64,000 bases of DNA from Pomphorhynchus laevis (Eukaryota; Acanthocephala; Palaeacanthocephala; Echinorhynchida; Pomphorhynchidae), in the NCBI GenBank assembly GCA_012934845.2, contig WNNJ02003827.1, forward strand, positions 62,001-126,000, read 5' to 3'. The notes under the pieces were generated by a model. That model did not search any database, was not told the DNA's origin, and saw only the letters and a list, made by a program, of their open reading frames with translations. The position numbers and the translations under genes are program-made. Below, in pieces: positions 37,610-49,500 of the stretch (its first letter is position 1; each line of letters begins with the position of its first letter).

Positions 37610-39735
37610 TATAAGCCAACAGCAGTACGTTTCAGTATTGTTGGACTGAACGATGGGAATACAGCGATTGAGAGGTGGGACGAGTGCCGCCTAATAAAGG
37701 GAGGTTGATGAACGATGGGGAACCGACAGCGATGAGACGAAAAGTGACGAGAAAAAGACGGCATTGTATGCGGATGTGGATTGTGGGCTAGGCGAGTTGG
37801 CCAAGATATGTGGATGTGTGGTCGAAGCGACGGGGACGAAAAAGTACTCGAACGGCGGAATTGATAATGCGTTGTAGGGGTAGGATGATGGAGTTGGAGA
37901 ATTGGCAAAAAGGCTGAGGCAGTAATCGATATTTAGGGAAAAGAAACGATGAAAGAGACATACAGGAACGGAAGTCGATAAGGGGGCGGATACGGCGGAT
38001 GTCACGGAGAATTAAGTTAGACGAGCGGACCTTGATGCGGACGAAGGGTTTAAGAGAAATGTGATCATCGAAGTGGAAGCCTAAGAAAGTGAGATTGTGT
38101 ACTGTGGGGATGATCGATACGGCAAAAGATACAGTGGAAGGAGATATGTTTGGTTTACGGTAAGGAATCCACATTATTTTGGACATGTCGGGATTTAGAA
38201 CGAGATGGAGATTGTAGAGACGTTTGTAGATAGAAGAAATACAGTTGTAGGCAGAAATGCCGATATCGTGTATGCGAGGTGCGGGTGCATGATCATAGAT
38301 GAGGATGTCATCGGCGTATTGCATGACGTTAAAGGAGTAAGGTTTGATAAACGGAGAGAGATCGCCAAGCAGAAGAGAGAAAAGCAGAGGGCCTAGGAGT
38401 GAACCTTGTGGGACCCCGCAAAAAATAGGGATGGGAGGGGAGGATGATTAATTGGAACATACGCGAAAGGAACGATCGGATAAATATGATGCAAACCATG
38501 CTACGGTGGAGGAAGAAAAGCCGAAATCATAACGAAGGCGAGGAAGGATGATGGAGTGGTCGACGATGTCGAACGTGGATGAGAGGTCGAGGGAAATGAG
38601 AACACTATATTGTGCCTTGTCACGAGAAATGAGTAGGTCGTTGTAACTTTTCATGTATGCAATTTCTGTGGAGTGATTATAGCGGAAAGCGGATCGTAAA
38701 GTAGGGTACAGATTATATGAAGATAGGTAAACGTTGATCTGTATTAAGATAAGGCGCTCTAAGAGCTTGGAAAGAGTAGGGAGGAGTGAAATGGGGCGAT
38801 AGCTAGAAGGAAGTGAGGGGTCGAGCAATTGTTTCTTAAGGAGAGGGCGAACGATGGCAGATTTCTAGTGTGAATGGAAGATACGACTTCGGATGGACGA
38901 GTTAAACAAGGTGGTGAGGAAAGGGAATATCGATGAGCATATATATTTAAGAATAGGGTAGGTAGGGAATCAGCAGGTGAGGTTTTGTTGGGTAAGGACA
39001 TGACGATAGATGAGACTTCGGCAGGTGAGACAGAGAGAATATGAAAGAGTTCTGGGAGGATGATGCGAGGGGAGTAGCAGTGAGATGGAATGTAGACGGG
39101 GTTTTGAGAGAGCAACGTAGATACTTTGGTCTGAAGAAATGACGAATAATCATGGGGATTGATGTTGCAAGACGAAGATGATCGATAAAGGATAGAGTTA
39201 AAAGTATGCCAGAGGGAGTTGAATGATGTGTTGATTTTATGCTGTCAGAAGGAGTTGCATTTGGTACGTAATAGGTATAGATGAGAGCGGCGAAGAGCAA
39301 GATAGGAATCACGGAGAGACGGATTGAGCGAGCGGATATCACGTCTGAGAGAGCGGTGATAGATTCTCAAAGCATGACGGAGTCGACGCTTTGTGAGTAG
39401 GCATTGGATGTCAAACCATCGGGCACGGTGCAAGCGACGGTGTGTGAGGCTTGAAGGGCAAGAGAAGATCAAGAGTGGATTTGAATTCCGAGTCGAAAAG
39501 AAAGGCGAGATAGTGAGGATAGGAATATGTTATTGTGGAATAGGATATAGACGATTTGAGTAAGGCTGAGCGGAGACGGGAGATGTCAAGATTTCTCCAT
39601 GGACGACATAGGATTGTAGGTGTGTGAGGAGGGGGTGTGGTTGTGAATGAGACCAAGAGTGACGAGAAAGTGATCGGATAGACCAGGATTGAAGATGGAC
39701 AGTGAGGTGTATTGGTATTTCGTGGAATACCAATG
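37610..39735 (-). pseudogene. CR1/L2-like non-LTR element D
   Basis: Reading down the minus strand: the endonuclease end with NPGLSDHFLVTLGLIHNH (the SDH motif) near 39680; LSVSPAEVSSIVMSLPNKTS near 39020; RPISLLPTLSKLLERLILIQ and SLDLSSTFDIVDHSIILPRL at 38800-38560; WFASYLSDRSFRVCSN; catalytic MQYADDILIY at 38324; then LGFHFDDHISLKPFV and ILPLQRIINSAVRVLF. The C-terminal WNQLP end is missing; it stops in a diverged stretch near 37620. Frames are shifted several times but many blocks are intact, so it is one of the younger copies. Confidence 0.88.
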
Positions 39736-39899
39736 TATCAACCTCTTAGAAAATATCTGCTGTCAATTCTTTGTTTTTACGAATTAAAATAATTGTTTCT
39801 GATTTAAATGAGTTTTAAACAAATAATAAGATAATTAGAAGTTTATTAGATAAAAAAGCTTTCTACAAAAGTACAAATAATGATAAAGAGGTAATTTGT

Positions 39900-40370
39900 C
39901 CAGAAAGAGATAAGAAATGCATTTAGGATTGCCATTTATAAATAATTTTTGGAATATTAATTTCAAAAGATTTATTTCGAACAATAAAACATTAAATACT
40001 TCAAACATTGTTTTGTATAATAGTAAAATACCGAAACTACATAACATTTTGACAAAGAAAACCAAACATAATAATGGAGTTGTTTATAAAAATTTTTGTT
40101 TTATAATTCGATAAAATATATGTGGGTTAAACATGCCAACCACCATTAGGAACTAGATTGAAACAACACAAATACACACTAAAAGGCCTATGTAGCGCTA
40201 TTGTAGGCTATAGTTAAATTTAGATCACAATATTGACTATAATACTGTTGTTTTAGCAAGAAACCAATTGTTTGAATATAAAAATTCTTGAGGCTTATTA
40301 CATTTATAAAAACTTTAATATTATTATGACGAATAATAAATCTGACGTAACGTTAAATATTTTGTAAAGA
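39900..40370 (+). pseudogene. GIY-YIG endonuclease relic of a canonical Penelope-like element
   Basis: A frame at 39917-40114 ends LYNSKIPKLHNILTKKTKHN then NGVVYK. Shifted frames continue with TRLKQHKYTLKGLCS-like text, LDHNIDYN and ILEAYYIYKNFNIIMTNNKS near 40290-40350. A VVYK start, an R..QHK helix and the late L/F-E-A stretch are those of the C-terminal endonuclease of canonical Penelope-like elements. No RT is readable before it. Clear family resemblance, heavily broken. Confidence 0.6.
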
Positions 40371-40559
40371 TTAGTAAACGATTCTTTTGTTTAAATAATC
40401 TTTTATCTTTTTATTTTTATACTTTATTTTATTTTAATTATTTTTTTTAATTTTTTATTTTATTAATTTTTCAAATTATTTATTTTGAATTGAAATAAAA
40501 AATTTAAAAATTGAATGCTTCTTAGAAGATGCAGTAATAAATAAGTATAGTTTATTAGA
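40371..40559. other. AT-rich low-complexity spacer
   Basis: Long T and A runs (TTTTATTTTATTTTAATTA and similar). Nothing coding. Confidence 0.6.
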
Positions 40560-43200
40560 AATATAGTGATGGTTCTCCTACCCATTCCGCAAAACAAGCC
40601 GCGTTTCCTCGTTGCACCGCTGCGCTAATTCGCTGCATGAGGATACTCATTGCCCGTTTATCTTCGGTCGACCGAACTAATTTTTGTCTCAGGAGCTGCA
40701 AAAAAGCCGCTGCACTGGTGCCAACGGACCACGGGTTTCGATTTTCAGCATGATCAGCAACGGAAACTTGTTGAATGTACTTCGCGCGCTATGTGACTGG
40801 CTGCGAGTGTTTAAGCATGTGAAGTCCCAAACAATCACTTGCCCCGTCTCTCACGGCAGTAACAAAGCCCCGTCGGGCCGTTTGCCGTCGTCTCTAGTCA
40901 AATCGACGTATTCCAGTCGGGATGAAATTCCTGCTGAGGCGAAGATCAATATCACAATTTCATTGACTGCGGAATGGTATACATTTCTGCCTTTTGTTTT
41001 GTTGCATTCTAGCGCATGGGCGCTGTTTTCCGACCGCTTCTCTTCATATACATCGATGTGGTTGAGCACATTGAACGCCAAGTATGAGTGCAACTACGGT
41101 GGGCAATGATTGATCATCAAGCCGGATGCCATCGGAAGCTATCGGTAATGCTTCGAGGAAAGCCCCAGACCATTTTGAAACCGTAGCAATAAGGCGAGCA
41201 CGAGATTCGGGACTAGTTACTTTGTCAACAAGCTTTTGGTGATACGCATCATAATAGTCCTCCATCTATCGTTATTGAAGGGTTAGCTCAGATGGGATCC
41301 TTAATATTTTTCAAAGGCGGAGTCTGGTAAGAGCGGGTGGAATTACGGGCAGTTTCCTAGCAGTCTCTTGGTTAGCTCTACTGTTAAGTATACAGTAGAG
41401 CCGAACGCAGGTATTGCGACTTCCAGCCCTTGTCGGACACTAAGACCTCTGAGTCTAATCGATAAGGTAGTTTGCCGCCAAGCATAATCGGGAAGCGGCA
41501 CATTCAGCACCATGCTCAATAGACGGCGGACATCTGCGTTGAATGAGTGTAGTTCCTTGCTCTCAAAGCAGGGGGAAATTGAAGGAGGAAAGCTATTTTT
41601 GGAAGCCAAAGCGAGCTTCGCAGAAGTAGGAAAGCGTCATGGGCACTTTAATCGATAAGCCTTTTTCCTGCGTTATGAAGCTCGTTTACGACTTTACCCA
41701 GAGCTCCATCAATATTAGCTTGACCTCCTAGTAGAGCTCCCAATAGCGTAGCGTCTTAAGGTAAAGCTGTCTGGCACCATGTTTGTTGGCATATGATGTC
41801 TCGGCTAAGATCTGGGTTGTTTGTGATTACCTCACGCTTTTCGGAATTTAGCTCCAATCCGATTACCGACCCCGCTGCCTGAATTTTACGGATGTCTGAG
41901 AAGCTGGGGGCTGTAGTACCTCACAGAACGCATTCATCCAAGTACCGAATATTGATAGAAGACTCCAGACTGTGTGATAGAGTGTTAACTGCCAGGAAGA
42001 AAAGAACGGGCCAAATGGATCACCCTGTGGATGCCTTCGCAGGATATAATGTGCTCACTACCAAATATACGAATACTCGAGCAGGCGTATCATAGGTTAA
42101 TGAATGGTAGGATTCGAGGAACATGGCCGCGACGTTTAGCAAGACTGTCTTTGCTTACGCAATTGAAGGCGTTATAAAAATCCAGTTTAACCATTGCTTG
42201 GTTCCGGGTTGCGATTCCGCGCAGAAACGTACGAGAGGCAAGTACTGCTACCTCGGCACCGCATCGTACGCCGACGCCTAACTGAACCGAAAGAAGTTGA
42301 TCGGCAAGCAAATCGGTATCGAGATGGCTCTATGCAACGAATGGTAAATCCCACTGCAATCAGTCGAATGTCACCCCCTTTTATTAAGAAGGCGAGGAGT
42401 CTGGCTTCACGAAAACTTTTGGCAACATTTTCCGGCACCATCCCGATCAGGATAATCGAAATTAGATTTGCTAATGCCTTGGCAAGATGAATCGCTGGCG
42501 CGTCCGCAGAATGACCTAGAATATCTCGTTGGTGCATAAGACTAAGGTCATCCGGACATGCTGCTGAAGATGGCGGGAAGGACTGTAGTGTTAATGCTAG
42601 GGATGCGGCAGTAACAACCATTCCGCATTCGGGTTCCAGATTAGAAGACCGCCTATATGTTGTAAGACGTCGAGGAGGATGCTTCGAACTCAATGCAGAT
42701 GTAGTGATTTCCGAGCGTCACTACATACTATTCAAACTAATCCGCAAATGTCACCGTCTTCAAATTTATCCGGTATATGTCGACGTAGCTGATCTCCTGA
42801 AGTTTTATCAGAATAACCACGGCTTTGTTGTTGATTATTCTCCTGGTCTTCAATTGGGAGATGATATCTGGCACAAGCTTTGCGAATCTGCCCTGCAATA
42901 TATTCAATTAAAGGGGAGTTCGGAATCTTCTTTGGCATACGGAGCGCGGTTTTTGGGAAACATAGCAGTGTTCACCACGCCGACTGATTCGTCGGCAGCG
43001 CTACAACTGCACTCATTAACTCAGAGAGCTTCGCGGATATATCTGCCCTCTCTTGGAATACGTCTTACTACACGCACACGGTCCGTCAGAAACTTCGTGC
43101 ACATTGATTGCTTAGATCTATATATGGTGCTGCCTGTAACCATATCGGAATGATCACTAGCAATTTCTTGGTCGGAATCAAATTAGGGAGGTAGTCCTGA
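40560..43200 (-). pseudogene. RT element X1 with C-terminal RPD...WD motif
   Basis: From the 5' side: IPDKFEDGDICGLVRIVCSD (42800-42740), SKHPPRR, GMVPENVAKSFREARLLAFL then GGDIRLIAVG (42480-42330), QLGVGVRCGAEVAVLASRTF, QAMVKLDFYNAFN (RT block A, about 42190), a degenerate middle, then SGAFLEALPIASDGIRLDDQ (41170), VVALILGVQ, HALECNKTKGRNVYHSAVNE, GKRPDGALLLP (40885-40853), a TGA where W is expected, and VIVWDFTC (40835-40815), ending LMQRISAAVQRGNAACFAEW near 40600. RPD followed by WD at this spacing recalls a PD-(D/E)XK nuclease; that is inference. Widespread animal retroelement type; clade name uncertain. Many stops and shifts. Confidence 0.78.
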
Positions 43201-43329
43201 GCCTGAGCAACCGGGAATATGGCCATGTTTGCGGATCAGTTCTGTTATCAACTATTTACAAACAGAAAACATCATTTATTAGAACGCCATAAGATGTATC
43301 TTAAATAAATTCAGCTACCCATTGAATTA

Positions 43330-44840
43330 ATATAAAATCTATACTCATGCCAAACATGTCAAAAGCTTTTGAGAAATCGGTAAATATGACATTGCTTTTA
43401 CTTATTGCTCAAATCCAACTGTCATGTGAATCGAATGTTCCAGCTATCCAAAAAGCATCGATAATAATGCTACCACCCAATAACCGTGATTACATTAATT
43501 GTCGGTATGGAATTCTTGAGATTAGCATCTCTGAATAAAGCATAAAAATTAAGTCTTTATTGACGTGATTATCTTTATTAGCTGTCTTGACGTTTGCCTT
43601 ATAAAAAGTTCTAAATGTTCGAAAAACTATTTCACGATTTCTTCGACTATAATGGCCGTTTTTAAATACATTATGCTCACAGTCAAGCCATTATGCGAAA
43701 TTAATAATTGTGGGTCGATGTTGTTAAGGGCGTAAAACGATAAAAGAAATTTAGCAATAAAAATTCAAATTGTCTCACTCACTATGAAAGGATTTAGTCA
43801 ATACGCTGTAGAAAGTGCAAGACGAACCTAGTAAGTCTGTTTTAGAAAAATTTAATACGTTCGATGAATAATTAAGTGTTTTTGTAGAATAAAATAAATA
43901 AGAATAAATGCTTAACACGCAATGATCAGAATTTACAATGGTTTCTGAATGAACAAGACAATTAATAGTAAGTGGGTTAGATATCAAGTAAGGATCAAAG
44001 AGAAAAACAAAAAACAAGTAAAATTAAGTAGACGTTGGATTAGATTAATAGAGTCTAGAAACTTTCAAGAAAGAGTACACGTTGGATTAGATTAATAGAG
44101 TTACAAAGTGAAGCGATGCTTTCCAAATCCATGCTCTTTATTTGATAATATATTGAATTTGTTCAAATGAGAAGTTAGGTGCTTCATTATCAGTTTTTCA
44201 TTCACTTTGAAAGCAATACATGTCAAACTTATTGGCTGATAATTTGAAGCATTTACCCTATCATTCTTTTTGAAGACTGGAATGGCTAATTCTCTCTTCT
44301 ATGTATCTGGAATAATTCCAGTTCTCAAGGACCAGTAGTAAATATCAGAAAGCGGACAGTATATGTGACGCAAACTTACGTAATATACTAAGAATGTCAT
44401 CAAGTCCTGAACTATTTTTAACCTGCAGACTAAACAATATATTAAGAACATCAAGTGGATTAAGAAGTATGCTAGTTTCCTGATACTGGAAGACGAATTA
44501 CCTCTCGTAATATGATAATCACACAGAAAATATTGTTAGTGCGTTAGCCAAAGTTCTTGGTAAAGATATTAGAGTTGGAAAGCGGGAAGCAGATTTTTGT
44601 TCACCACAGACTTGATCGGCATAAGACGATGAACATATGTCAGTGATGAATTGATGCTTCTGACTTTTAAGAGACGATACCCTATTGCGAATACAACATA
44701 AGTTTTGTAGGAGCTAAAACAACTCTTAAATAACAGGAAAACACCATATCATTCTCTGATGACACTCTTTAACTCGTTATCGAACCATTTGTTTTGGAAG
44801 AATGTGGACTACGTGTTACACAAGGGGAATTGCGTAAAAC
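43330..44840 (-). pseudogene. Non-LTR RT relic
   Basis: Minus-strand pieces: SGNWNYSRYIE-like text near 44310, then AIPVFKKNDRVNASNYQPIS-type block in shifted frames near 44270-44210, then HGFGKHRFTL near 44120, and FTDFSKAFDMFGMSIDF (block A) at 43390-43325. The order fits a jockey/CR1-like LINE. A 23-bp direct repeat (ACGTTGGATTAGATTAATAG...) at 44032 and 44079 interrupts it. Heavily decayed; no catalytic YADD block is readable. Confidence 0.6.
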
Positions 44841-45029
44841 AGATTAGTCGATGTTGTTTAAAAAATGACCAAGCCACGTGAACACCAACTGTTCCAGCAC
44901 AAGGCCACTTTAAATATTTAAGATTTGATTATTTTTTAACTAAAATATTTAAAAGTTTTCGTGACAAATATCAGTCGAGATGAAATGAAAAACATATTGT
45001 GTCACTTATTATAAATTATGCTGCAATAT

Positions 45030-45310
45030 CTTTAAGCATATAGCCTCTAGCTGCTAAATTTGATTTTTTTACTCAAAAATAATTTTTATATAATTTTTGT
45101 AAATTTTGAATAACTTGTACATAAGCGTCTTAGGTAAAAAACGCCTTAACAAATTTTTCCAGTAACAAAAAGGCCTTTACAATTTTTTATATAAAACTTT
45201 TATCTTATGGATCCTAATATCTGGGACAATTCTAAAGTTCAGCCAATTTTTTTGTATCGTAGAACAATTGCTCATGAAGCACTCAATAAACTTAGTAGTT
45301 CATAAAGCAC
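45030..45310. repeat. Dispersed repeat, partner of 8275-8560
   Basis: Shares AGCCTCTAGCTGCTAAATTT, AAAAATAATTTTTATA, GTAAATTTTGAATAA, AAGCGTCTTA and ATTCTAAAGT with the partner copy. No coding frame. Confidence 0.6.
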
Positions 45311-46100
45311 ACGAAAAAAACGTCATGAAGACTAAAATAATTTAAAAACGATTTTATAAATAGAATGTGATTGGGTAATATAGTTGTATAATATGTATAA
45401 TATTATACATATATACATATACATAATATATAATATTATAGTTGTATAAATATTGTATAATATTACAAGTAAATAATATGACAAGTAAAATGATGAGACG
45501 ATATTAGAAAATATGAGATAAGCACAAGATATAATAATGATAAAAATATGAAACAAATTATTTATTTTTCAAAAATAAATAAAAGTTTATAAAAGTTTAC
45601 ACTGGTTTAAAAGCTACATCAAATTGCATTTATAAATGTGATTGGAAATGTGATGATTTATTAGGAGCTAATAAATATCAAAAATATACATGATGCATTT
45701 GCAATGATTATATATTATAAAAATTGAACACGGAATAAACAATTAATTATATTTTTACATTAAAGCGTCTGTTTATTGAAAACTGTTGCTTTCATGTAGC
45801 CGAATTTAAATTATTATAAAATCAAGCTTTATCGATTCAATAGCTATCCCAATTATAAAATAATTAATTTAACAAGATATGTATTATTTTTAGAGGCTGC
45901 TTGCCTCTTATTTTATACATTGTAATTTATTAATTAGCCCTTACAGAGTCCTTGAGAGAACTTCTGAGTGTCGTACGTTTCTTATTATCGTACGGCATCA
46001 GCTTTAAGCAATTTTGATTAATTTTCAGTATGGAAACTACAAACCACAACAACCTAAATATTATTTTATATTTTTTAATATTACTTATATTATTTTGTCG
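45311..46100. other. AT-rich spacer upstream of the COA7 gene
   Basis: Contains a TA-rich run at 45370-45445. No promoter element I would name with confidence; no gene seen. Confidence 0.5.
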
Positions 46101-46103
46101 ATA

Positions 46104-46515
46104 CAAAATTTGTTAATGAATTAAATTAATAAACTGAAAAAATTGCAATTTGGTTTTCATTTAATGATTTTATAACTAATAAAAATTAACAAAAGTCAAA
46201 TAAAAAATTAACTTTTATGTTTTGAAATTGGCGTCAATTGTTGAAAACTGTTAAATAAATTTTATATTAATATATAATAATTAATATGATAATTAATATT
46301 TAATAATTTTATAATATTATATATTAATTATATTAATATATAATAAATTTTAACCAATTTTATTTACAAAATTTGTTAATGAATTAAATTAATAAACTGA
46401 AAAAATTGCAATTTGGTTTTCATTTAATGATTCTAGTAAAAATTAACAAAACAAGTCAAATAAAAAATTAGCTTTTATGTTTTGTAATTAGCGTCAATTG
46501 TAAATTGACGCCAAT
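46104..46515. repeat. ~145-bp direct repeat ending in a hairpin, before COA7
   Basis: Copies at 46104-46250 and 46367-46515 share TTTGTTAATGAATTAAATTA, AAAAAATTGCAATTTGGTTT and GCGTCAATTGT. The second copy ends in GCGTCAATTGTAAATTGACG then C, a 9-bp perfect hairpin. They lie within about 500 bases upstream of the start codon and may include the promoter or a leader intron; no direct evidence. Confidence 0.7.
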
Positions 46516-46586
46516 TAAATAATTTTTTTATTTAAATAAAAAACAATTTTATTCTATTTCGTGTTACTTTTAATTTTACAGAGTCA

Positions 46587-49500
46587 ATGACAAACGAATG
46601 GAAAACTGAACAGGACGTAAAGGAATATTTTGAAAGGATTCTCCTTGAATACAAATATCGCTGCTATGAAAAGAAAGAAGGCGAAGGTTGATATTCAATT
46701 TCAAAAAATAAAAAAATTAAATTGTATTCATATTTAAAGGATGCTTTAATCTTGCTAATTACTATGAAAATATTAATCAAAATTTCAAACAAGCACAAAA
46801 GTTATACATGCATGCCTGTAACGAATTAAATCAAAATCGTTCATGCTTTAGAGCCGGCATAAATTCAATAATCGGCAAGGGTGAGTACCTATTTCACAAT
46901 ATCCATAATAAAATGAACGCTCCTTTTACGAGAAAATTATTTTAAATAATTTCTTTCAAAATTATTATTCTTTAATTTACAAAATATTAATTTTAAAAAT
47001 AAAAATTACTTAAATTTATTAAATATTTATTTAATAATATCAAGTTTTATCGTTAATATTATTTACTGAAAAATGAAATGATTTTATATTCAAAAATTAT
47101 TTTATATCTAAATTTATTGTTTCAATTAAAATAATTTAAAAGTTTCAAAACGTGTATCACTATTCTCGATGTAATTCACTGTATTCAATCTTCCTATCAG
47201 ATGTTATTCTAGTCGACCTCGTAGATCATGACTCGAATCTCAGCTTCTGTCGGGTTCTGTAACAGAAACCGAATCGTGCTGTCAGTCTGTTCAGTCGACA
47301 TTGTGCATTCGTCATCCCTCTCGAAAAGCAGAAAAGCCTCCTCGAGTTCATTAAACTGCTTTTCAGAAAATTGATCAATTGATCTACCATTTCACAATCC
47401 ACATGCCCCTCTGAATTAATTGAACCGCCGTTGAAGCTACTGTACAGATCAGTTTGATCACTGGCGGTATCATATTCGATCGAGAATTAATCGAATTCGT
47501 ATGTACCTAAATTGCGTATATCAGGATCGTCCATGTAATCCCGCAAGCAGGCAGCGTTGCCCTGCTTGACTTCGGCGCTGATCCTCTGCATTAGAAAGGA
47601 AAAGGAGTGTGCATCCTCAGTTCGTCTTACCAAACGCCGACTGAGTTTCTGTAGAAAGTCAAGATAATCAAGACTCACGCTCCTAGTGTCTCGAGAACTA
47701 TCGGGTACACATTTGTTGGTGAGACTCCAAATCCACCTATTTTCGGTATTTTTGGGTTTCTGCCTCATTGGTGACAATTCCAGAGCCATGAACAACCAAG
47801 TATTGGCTACTGTGTGCAAAGGTGTAGGGCACAATCAGTCTTTCCAAGCGACGAGGGTATCGCCGTCTGGTCGCTTGCCGTTGGTCATCGATATACCATT
47901 GGGTTCAAGACGGATGGTATATCCGCAGCCATTAAAGTTCTCCAAATGATACCGTTGACCACCGCGTGACGGGCGTGTCGGATTGGGGAACACCAGCCAT
48001 CTAGACTGTGAGTAGCTGCGCTATCGCAAACGACACCTCACCTACACTTGAATGGTCTAGACAGAAGTTGACACTGAGTCTCAGAGCGACCGCTGCGGCA
48101 ATAGAGAAGTCGTCTAACCTCGTTCACACTGTGGATTTGGGCAATGCTCGAAGAAAATCTCCAGAGTGATATGTGGCAACGGCCAAAAAATGAGCTTTCG
48201 ACTTCGCGGTTGTTACCAATCCAACAACGACCGGAAACATGCTGTATGTGCTAACCAAATATATGCCAATATGCCCTATCAATTCTCTTATTTCTTAAAT
48301 AAATCAGATCAGATAACTGAGTCTTCGTATTTTATACTATATATAAAAAAGATAAATAATAAATAATTATTTAATATTTTATATTATTTGTATTTATATA
48401 TCATATTTATATTAATTTTTATATCAAGTTAAAATTTAAAATTGAAATTTAAATTAAAAGTCAATTTTTATGAATTGATTAATAAAAAACAGATGATGTA
48501 TAAGAATAAGGATTAGATGTCATCAGGAGGAATATATAAATCCTAATTAATACATTAATTATTAATACATTTACGACCATATTTTAATGAACAAAACGAG
48601 TTTAAATTTTTTGATGCTCAATGGCAACATAATGCACATGATGGTAACATTATTTGGGTTGTAATACTCGATAAATGTTGCTTTCTTCACTATCTTTATA
48701 TGTCAGATGGATAAAATTGTAAACGGAGCAACATCTGACAAGTCATTACAGCCCGATAAACGAAATAAATTTGAGTTTTTTACTGCTTATTTTTTGTTTC
48801 AAATTTTTGAAAATGTTACTAATCATTTTCAAAATATTGAAACTAATTTTAAACTTTATTTGCTGGGAATGTCCTTAAATCCTAATATTATCTCCAAACC
48901 CCTGCTGGTTAATTTCGTTTTATGAAATTTGAAGATTTTAAGATAATGTTAAAATATGTGAAAATATTAAGATATTTTTGGAAATATGTTAAGATAATCA
49001 AATATTGCGCTGGATTTTAAATATGAAAATTTTGATAAATCCTAGAATACAACTCCACTAAGCCTCTTATTAATTTAGAATTAACGGTTTGCGGTATTTG
49101 AAATTTACTCTTCTATACACAGTTTTTATTCACGTCGCTAAAGGCAGCAAATTTTAAATTCTAATTTGCATCTAAAATAAATTTCATTTATTTTATAAAT
49201 AAAATTTATCAAATCTTATAAATCTTATCAAATCTTAATAGACATATGACAGGCTTGCTTTATATTTTGTAACGATGAATACATTCGTAGTCGTGTGTAA
49301 TAACGATTGTGGGTTAAAATCGACTTTTTACGAAATTTTAAAATGCAGTTAAACTTAAAATAATTTTTTTTATAAATGTTGAACAGAAAATAAGTATTTT
49401 GTTCAGATCTGATAAAAGATTAAATTAGAAAAAGTTAAACTGTTTAAGCTAAGTTTAGATAACTCATTATAAATTGAAGAAATAAAGTTTAATTTTATAG

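Noticed and set aside
40684..41109. 141-codon plus-strand frame
   Set aside because: Antisense shadow of the X1 C-terminus containing GKRPDG.
42704..43153. 149-codon plus-strand frame
   Set aside because: The opposite strand carries the recognisable X1 sequence (DKFEDGDICGLVRIVCSD); the plus frame is its shadow.
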